Assembly: GCA_036346375.1 (NCBI GenBank)
Contig: CM070515.1
Coordinates: forward strand, 11,120,423 to 11,184,422
Direction of reading: 5' to 3'
DNA length: 64,000 bases
DNA from: Guadua angustifolia
Lineage: Eukaryota > Streptophyta > Magnoliopsida > Poales > Poaceae
In this document: piece after piece, positions 57,965 through 64,000 of the stretch
Layout of the letters: each line of letters begins with the position of its first letter
How positions within the stretch are numbered: the stretch's first letter is position 1
Program-made: the position numbers and the translations under genes
Notes under the pieces: model-generated
The model's database searches: none
The model's input: only the letters and a program-made list of their open reading frames with translations
Told to the model about the DNA's origin: nothing

Positions 57965-58649
57965 TGTTTGCACCCAAATTTGGCAAGTATGGTCAACATC
58001 GGTAAGTCCCGGGTTAACGAAACATGGAAAGAATGTAACTTAGGAATATCTCGGAAAATCTGTTTGGAAGGAGAGACCGACATGGATATCGCTCATCGAT
58101 TTGGAAAAGAAGAGACCGACACGATATCGCTCATCATATTTGGAAAGGAGAGGCCGATATGGATACTACTTGTCAAACGATTCTATCGAGGACTACGGTA
58201 CGGCTAGAGGCTATATAAGACATCCAGAGACAAGAAGAAAAGGCGCCAGAGCCAACCCACAAACACGCATCTACTTTTCCTTTACTTTCTCACAATTAGA
58301 GTAGCCAATTTAGCTTGTAATCTTTCATCTGTAATACTCTTTGATCAATCGAGTTGCGATCGCCAGTATTGATCTTTGTTGCATTACACCCTTTTGGTTC
58401 ATCTTTTTCTTCGATCTTGTTGCGATCGCTTTTTCGGGAAGAAGTGGCCTATTTACCCCATCCATCTTTCCGCCGGATCGACTAGACTTACTGTCATTTG
58501 ATCGAAATCGACTTGCATAAGTCGATTAGACCCATTTATCTTCTTGCCAATTGCAAGGTCAAATCGGCTGGCACGCCTACACACTTGAACCCGGTGTTCT
58601 TCTGGTGTGTTGAGGCCGAAAACCCTCCGTCAAGTTTTTGGTGTCAACA
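57965..58649 (+). repeat. gypsy-type 5' LTR
   Basis: 685 bp. It contains a TATA box (ctatataag, about 58211) and three tandem diverged copies of about 39 bp (gagaccgacatggatatcgc type) at about 58073-58170. Confidence 0.9.
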
Positions 58650-58688
58650 CATTTTTGGCACGCCCGGTGGGACACGAAACAATCAAGC

Positions 58689-60702
58689 ATGTCTTCGACA
58701 GGGAGATCTACAACGACATCCGACATCAACAATGACACGATAATCGCGCCTTCAATGGCCGATCTAACGCCGGAGCAACGAAAGGAGGTCGAAGACCGAA
58801 AGGCCGCGTTCGAACAGATGATGCTCAGCTGTTATCAGAAGACTCGACGCGGAGTCACTCAGAAGGCTGCGCTGCCGACGATCAGCCTCGTCGACCAGGG
58901 GGCTCTAGGCTCCACCGAGAAGGCACTAGTAAGTCGATACCTATCTGCTCAAGCATAGCTATCGGATATGATTAACCAGTCTATAAACTGTGCCTTGCTC
59001 AGTCAGTCATCGGCCCTGGTAACGACGCTTAGGCCGTTAATATCAAGTAGCGTCAAAAAGGTGGCGCAAGAGCTCGTGGCGGCTAGGTCTCTTTATGAGC
59101 CACCGCATCCTTTGCCAACGCACGGTATACTCGTGGCACCAAACACTAATACGTGATGGCGTGTCGGCTCCGACACCTTCGTTAATGCCGACTCAACCCA
59201 CCGATTGGCGCTAGAAATCTTAATACGGTATGGTTACCCATTACGTGCATACACCGACGCCATCTAAAATAGCTAATTTACCTCCATCGGCGTCAGAAAC
59301 ACCTACGTCCGCCGGCTTCTCAAACGATTGAATCGATAGAAGTCATAGAACCCAAGTAAAAATCAGTTCCACATAAGATAGTTTCGTATGCAGAACCTTT
59401 CTTTCCTTTGCCTGAATTTCAGGTCGTAAAAACCGATGGTGGCGAATCATGGCCCCGTCAACACCCGTTAGCAAGAACAAGCCGACCGGCCGAGTTTGCA
59501 CTCGGGGGGCATTGTCACGAGCCTGGCCGACAAGTACCTCCGGCACATGTCGCGCCGACTAGAGTAAGCACAATAGCCGATCCATCATCAACCATGCCAA
59601 CCAACACTTTCATTCAATCGGCCTCTTGGCCGGTCGAGCTAGATAGGGTTCCCCCGTTCCAAGGATCGATTCCACAAAAGAATCCGATTCCGCCTGGAGT
59701 ATTCACATACATCGAACCTTGTGCTCCTTTACATGAGTTACCAACCGTTAAGAAAAACGAGTACGACCGACTGCCTCAACAACAGCCGGTCCAGGTTGAT
59801 CAACGACCCGAGTTTGCACTCGGGAGGCAGGATGCCAGTCACCCCAATTGGCAAAACCCTAACGCTACGTTAGCCAGTAGTGTTAATTGGGCGATCAATT
59901 TCGCCGTCCGAGAGATCAATTAAACTTGCAGCCCAAGGGCAAGGTAATCGGCTATAGGAAGCCGCATCTGCATTACATAGATCGAATGGCTTATCCACAC
60001 AATTATAGGATCCCCGATTTTGCCAAGTTTTCGGAGATGACTCACACCACCCTTGAGCACGCCGGACGATTCATTGCTCGATTGGCGAAGCGGCCGTCCG
60101 ATGGGTCAAAATCGATTGTTTCCTTTGTCTTTGTCGAATAGCGTTTATATGGTTCGCAAACTTACCTCCAAATTCGATCCACTTTTGGAACGATTTGGAA
60201 AACCGATTCCATGAATATTTCTTTTGCGGGAACCTAGAGTTACGAATCTCCGACCTAAGTTCCGTCCGACAGAAGTCTGGAGAATCGTAATTGAGTACAT
60301 TAAGAGATTCAAGAAGGTTAGAGTCGGTGTTTTGGTGTAACTTTGCCCGATAATCGCTTAGCCGATTTGGCTTTCCATGGTTTAATTTCCCCATTAAAGG
60401 AAAAATTTGAGCAAGAATTCACCGATTTGAGTCACCTCTCGCACCGAGTATCGGCTCAAGAAAGTCGTTTCTCTAATGATAATTGCTTCAAAAATGAATT
60501 TAAGAATGATGAAGACAATATACAATCGGTTTTAGAGGATAGCCGATTACAATTTGTAGAGGAGCCAGCCATGAATGAGGATGTCAATCTTTTTTCGATC
60601 AACATGGTCCACTGCTCAGGCAAAGGAAAGGAACCTATGGACGAAGAACTGAGCCGATCCAATGGATCAACATTCATCCATTCAAGGGTAGTGACACACT
60701 AA
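58689..60702 (+). pseudogene. gypsy-type gag remnant
   Basis: Begins MSSTGRSTTTSDINND and MADLTPEQRKEVEDRKAAFE, then is broken repeatedly. The core Retrotrans_gag words are visible: HLHYIDRMAYPHNYRIPDFA, TLEHAGRFIARL, then, after frame changes, NRLADLAFHGLISPLKEKFE and HLSHRVSAQESR. Stops near 58958, 59154, 59921 and 60139 and several frame changes abolish it. No pol follows; 60703-61155 is non-coding. Confidence 0.75.
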
Positions 60703-61155
60703 AATTACGATCGCTCGTTCCAAATAGAAGCCGATCAAAATGGCAAAACTCGACAATTAAATCAAATGGAGAGTTGCAAGTCGAAGCGATGGTATAAGGT
60801 GAAAAATCTCCACTAAACCAAAGACTCAAACTTGAGCCGACTTTGTCTCTATTACTTGAGAAATATGAAAGAAGAGGTAGTCGGCAAGGGCGGTGTTCTC
60901 ATCGACGGATAATTGGCCAAATGATTTGGAAAGAGCTCATCGACGACAAACCCCATGGACATCAACATGGTGTTTACTCGCTAGTCGAAATTAAAATAAA
61001 GACAGAATCGGCTAAAGAGGTATTCATCTAGCTATGAATTGGCATACGAGAGGAGTGAGTGTGTATCGCTACTTAATGTCCAATAGCCGATGAAGTACAA
61101 GCCGATGATGGAGATTTTTGAAGATAACAAGTTATCTCCCAAAAATAGGGGCATA

Positions 61156-61833
61156 TGTTTGCACCCAAATTTGGCAAGTATGGTCAACATCGGTAAGTCC
61201 CGTTAACTAAACATGGAAAGAATGTAACTTAGAATATCTCGGAAAATCTGTTTGGAAGGAGAGACCGACATGGATATCGCTCATCGATTTGGAAAAGAAG
61301 AGACCGACACGGATATCGCTCATCATATTTGGAAAGGAGAGGCCGATATGGATACTACTTGTCAAACGATTCTATCAGGACTCGGTGGCTAGAGGCTATA
61401 TAAGACATCCAGAGACAAGAAGAAAAGGCGCCAGAGCCAACCCACAAACACGCATCTACTTTTCCTTTACTTTCTCACAATTAGAGTATCCAATTTAGCT
61501 TGTAATCTTTCATCTGTAATACTCTTTGATCAATCGAGTTGCGATCGCCGGTATTGATCTTTGTTGCATTACACCCTTTTGGTTCATCTTTTCTTCGATC
61601 TTGTTAAGACGCTTTTTTCGAAGAAGTGGCCTATTTACCCCATCCATCTTTCCGCCCGATCGACTAGACTTACCGTTCGCTTTGATCGAAATCGACTTGC
61701 ATAAGTCGATTAGACCCATTTATCTTCTTGCCGATTGCAAGGTCAAATCGGCTGGCACGCCTACACACTTGAACCCGGTGTTCGTCCGATGTGTTGAGGC
61801 CGAAAACCCTCCGTCAAGTTTTTGGTGTCAACA
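61156..61833 (+). repeat. gypsy-type 3' LTR
   Basis: 678 bp; differs from the 5' copy by scattered substitutions and several short deletions (for example near 61380 and 61605). Confidence 0.9.
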
Positions 61834-61838
61834 GAACC

Positions 61839-63834
61839 CTAATGCCCCCAATAAAATGATCACCCACATTGATGAGACAATCACGGTTGAACACACTATT
61901 CAACTGAAAAAGCCCTAGAGCCATAATGGTTCGGCAAGAACGAAGGACTGGAATTTGGAACTCTGCCTCGATGTAGTTTCTGACCTGAGGAATGAAGTCG
62001 TCATAATCAGCTTCAAGCAACTCACCATCCCTATCCACCGCCAAAACCCACTCTTCGTGCATACTTGGCGGGATACCACTAATGTGAGCCGTCCTTCGAG
62101 AATTTATGTCACCGCCATCATCCACGTGCACATCTTATGAATAACCGCATGATCAAACTGGATGTGAGCCATGGGAGCACTGGCGGAATCTTCCAAGAGA
62201 AGCGAAGAGTAGCGGAAGGGAGAGAGGCTTGCGAGCCAGGGAGATGAAAGGATTCTAGAGAACCGGGCCTCAATACACAGAGGCTCTAAATGCACGTTGG
62301 AACCCGGCGACAAACTTCTTTTCATCCAGACCAGCCGTTGATTAAGCCTTTTCTTGAGGCAAACAGCCATCCAATGGCCACGATTGAAACTAAATGTGCT
62401 CCTGATGGGACAAGAGCGGCGGGTTGCATTGTGACTCACACCAAAGCAACCTAAATAATCAATAAAAGATTGGCGGGAGCTAGGCACTAAGGCCTTGCCA
62501 GACTGAGCCCCGCAATGATCATCCCTATCAAGGGAAAAATTGTCGCTAACGCAGCCAACTGAACACATCTTGGGAACCTTCACAATCAGCCCGTCCCTCT
62601 GAGACAGAGACTCGTCTGGCCGGTTGCCGTTTGAATTTGAAACCAGGGACTGAGAACATGAAGGAAGCTTACTACAAGAACCGGGAAGAGAATTCACAGC
62701 AATCGAACACAGAATTTGTCCCACTCTGACTGAAATTTGATGAGGATCCAACTGATCAGGATAGCCGACCTGAACTGAGGAAGATTGGACAACCTCAATG
62801 TAACCCTCTTCAATTCTGAGGCTCGGCGACGATGAATGATGGGGAAGTTAGACTTTTGGGTTTTGAAAGCCAATTCCGCATTAATGAAATCGAGCTTGGC
62901 CACCCGCCAGGATGGATCAAAGTCCCTCCAGGGATGAAAATAGACATCAAAAATGGAGAGTGGTAATCCTTTTCAATCGGCCAATATGGTGACCAACCGA
63001 ACTGTTGGCCACAGAAAAGCAGAAATGCTTGCAAGCAATTTGAACCGTCTGGAAACCCTCAGGGTTACCACCAAGAATCGAAGAAAGAGCCAAAGCAGCT
63101 GAGGAAACATTAAGATTGAAAACATGTCTTCTGAAGAAAGCCAGCAGAAAGAAGGGTCGGTTGGACGAGGAAGTTGCCGGCTGAACTTCCGAATTAAATT
63201 TGATCTTGACTCGCTGAAGGAAGCGCGAACCAATATTGAAATCCAAGTGAACCTCCGAAATCGAAGAACGAAGGTCCTGATCCTCTGACGAAGATTGAAC
63301 AACGCAGAAAGGATTATCCAGCGAGTTGGAACTCCTTATCCGAGACCTCCGAACGGGGAAAGACCAACTAGCATTATCCTCCGACAGCCAAACCTCAAAA
63401 TCCTTATGCCAGTTAGGGCCGCCATCCTTCCACAGGAAGAAGGAAACATCGAAGGAGCTAGAGAAAACTCTGTCGAGTTGAAGGACTAGGAAAGCCACCT
63501 TTTTAGAAGCCACCGAGAAACGGAAATGGGAGTCGGAAGCTCGGAGAACATGAAACCCAGCAGGGGCACCCCCAAGGATCAAATGTAAGGTACGAGCAAC
63601 CGAAGAAGCATCAAGGCGGAAGGAAAATCGTTTGAACACCACAAGGAGGAAGAACGAGCCAAGAGGCGAAGAGGACGGATGATGAACTGGGGAGACAGCC
63701 AATCGAAGCACCGAGGAACGAAAGAGCTTACCGAACTCCGGATTCCATTCCACCGGGTGCGGGGAGGAAGAAGAGACACACGAACGCAAAGGTGATGATG
63801 GCCTCCCAGGCGGCATCCCCTCAATCGTGTGCAT
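61839..63834 (-). pseudogene. LINE ORF1, N-terminal part
   Basis: Starts at ATG 63834 (MHTIEGMPPGRPSS), about 47 bases from the LINE 5' end. Two similar modules follow: one with FSFRLDASSVARTLHLILGG and FSVASKKVAFLVLQL (about 63600-63480), the other with VFNLNVSSAALALSSILGG and FSVANSSVGHHIGRLK (about 63120-62970). The frame shifts near 62950 and continues VAKLDFINAELAFKTQKS, then MDPHQISVRVGQILC to HIQFDHAVIHKMC. A last shift near 62110 gives VPVLRSCRTIM-like sequence up to the nested LTR element. It is assigned to ORF1 by position; it resembles plant L1 ORF1 only loosely in this half. Confidence 0.7.
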
Positions 63835-63895
63835 TTTATCTCTGCGTGACGGGATGAGGACGCCGCGCCGGTGGCAGCAAGTTCTTATGTTCCTT

Positions 63896-63924
63896 GCCGT
63901 TGTACAACTTCTACAGCCCCCAGG
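63896..63924 (+). pseudogene. possible host first exon, part 2
   Basis: Continuation of the frame begun at 52250 after removal of the LINE and one target copy; see that entry. The rest of the window (63925-64000) would be intron or flank. Confidence 0.3.
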
Positions 63925-64000
63925 GTAGTTTAATTGTGTTAGTCCTAATCTTGTAATCTAACAGCATGTAACAGATAAGGAGTTGGTTTGTAAAAGTCCC

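Larger units (their letters stand above)
57965..61833 (+). mobile_element. gypsy-type, gag-only LTR element nested in LINE ORF1
   Basis: Direct repeats 57965-58649 and 61156-61833 begin TGTTTGCACCC and end GGTGTCAACA. GAACC flanks at 57960-57964 and 61834-61838. A primer-binding-like region (tttttggcacgcccggtggg) follows the left LTR, and a purine-rich tract (aaaaataggggcat) precedes the right one. The interior is only 2.5 kb and shows gag remnants but no protease, integrase or reverse transcriptase, so it depended on enzymes from elsewhere. Confidence 0.9.
52291..63880 (-). mobile_element. L1-type LINE, near full length, 15-bp TSD
   Basis: GTTCTTATGTTCCTT flanks the insertion at 52276-52290 and 63881-63895. 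A T-run at 52291-52299 is the poly(A) tail of the minus-strand element. After removing the nested LTR element and its extra target copy (3,874 bp), the LINE is about 7.7 kb. It has ORF1 (63834 to about 56478) and ORF2 (56039-52406). Stops and frameshifts in both frames make it inactive. Confidence 0.92.

Overview
The window is plant nuclear DNA from a grass, most likely Oryza or a close relative. Genes have short GT-AG introns, and the GC-rich first exons and AT-rich intergenic DNA are typical of grasses. Between the genes lie Tourist-like, Stowaway-like, Mutator-like and hAT-like MITEs, a grass mariner-like element, copia- and gypsy-type LTR elements and L1-type LINEs. The species call is inference; no marker in the window fixes it.

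Layout. 1-1.0 kb: AT-rich repeat. 1.0-2.7 kb (+): GH28 polygalacturonase, five exons, open throughout, with a Tourist-like MITE directly after its stop codon. 3.2-6.0 kb: decayed mariner-like element with a spliced transposase (-) and a convergent accessory reading frame (+). 8.4-8.8 kb: Mutator-like hairpin MITE. 9.3-10.1 kb: ABCC transporter pseudogene. 12.6-13.6 kb (-): small spliced gene of unknown function. 15.8-18.5 kb (+): rhomboid protease, five exons. 19.8-25.6 kb (+): PUX8-like UBA/UIM/UBX protein, eleven exons. 26.06-36.93 kb (-): complete but mutated Ty1-copia element with a 3.3 kb solo LTR nested in gag. 37.5-37.9 kb (-): secreted eight-cysteine lipid-transfer-type protein. 39.7-40.1 kb: second hairpin element. 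41.07-43.86 kb (+): 5'-truncated LINE. 44-51 kb: tandem duplications, a Helitron-like element, a Tourist MITE and a hAT-type element. 52.29-63.88 kb (-): near-complete L1-type LINE (about 7.7 kb) carrying a nested gypsy-type, gag-only LTR element. The LINE splits a short + strand reading frame that may be a host first exon.

The likely working genes are the polygalacturonase, the rhomboid protease, the PUX8-like gene and the lipid-transfer-type gene. They are separate single-gene transcription units in unrelated processes: cell-wall pectin breakdown, intramembrane proteolysis, CDC48/ubiquitin adaptor work and extracellular lipid binding. At least half of the window is transposon-derived. Many insertions still show target-site duplications, so their ends can be placed to the base and their order of insertion read. 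All exon limits were read by eye from GT-AG sites and protein-family patterns; none has been tested against transcripts.
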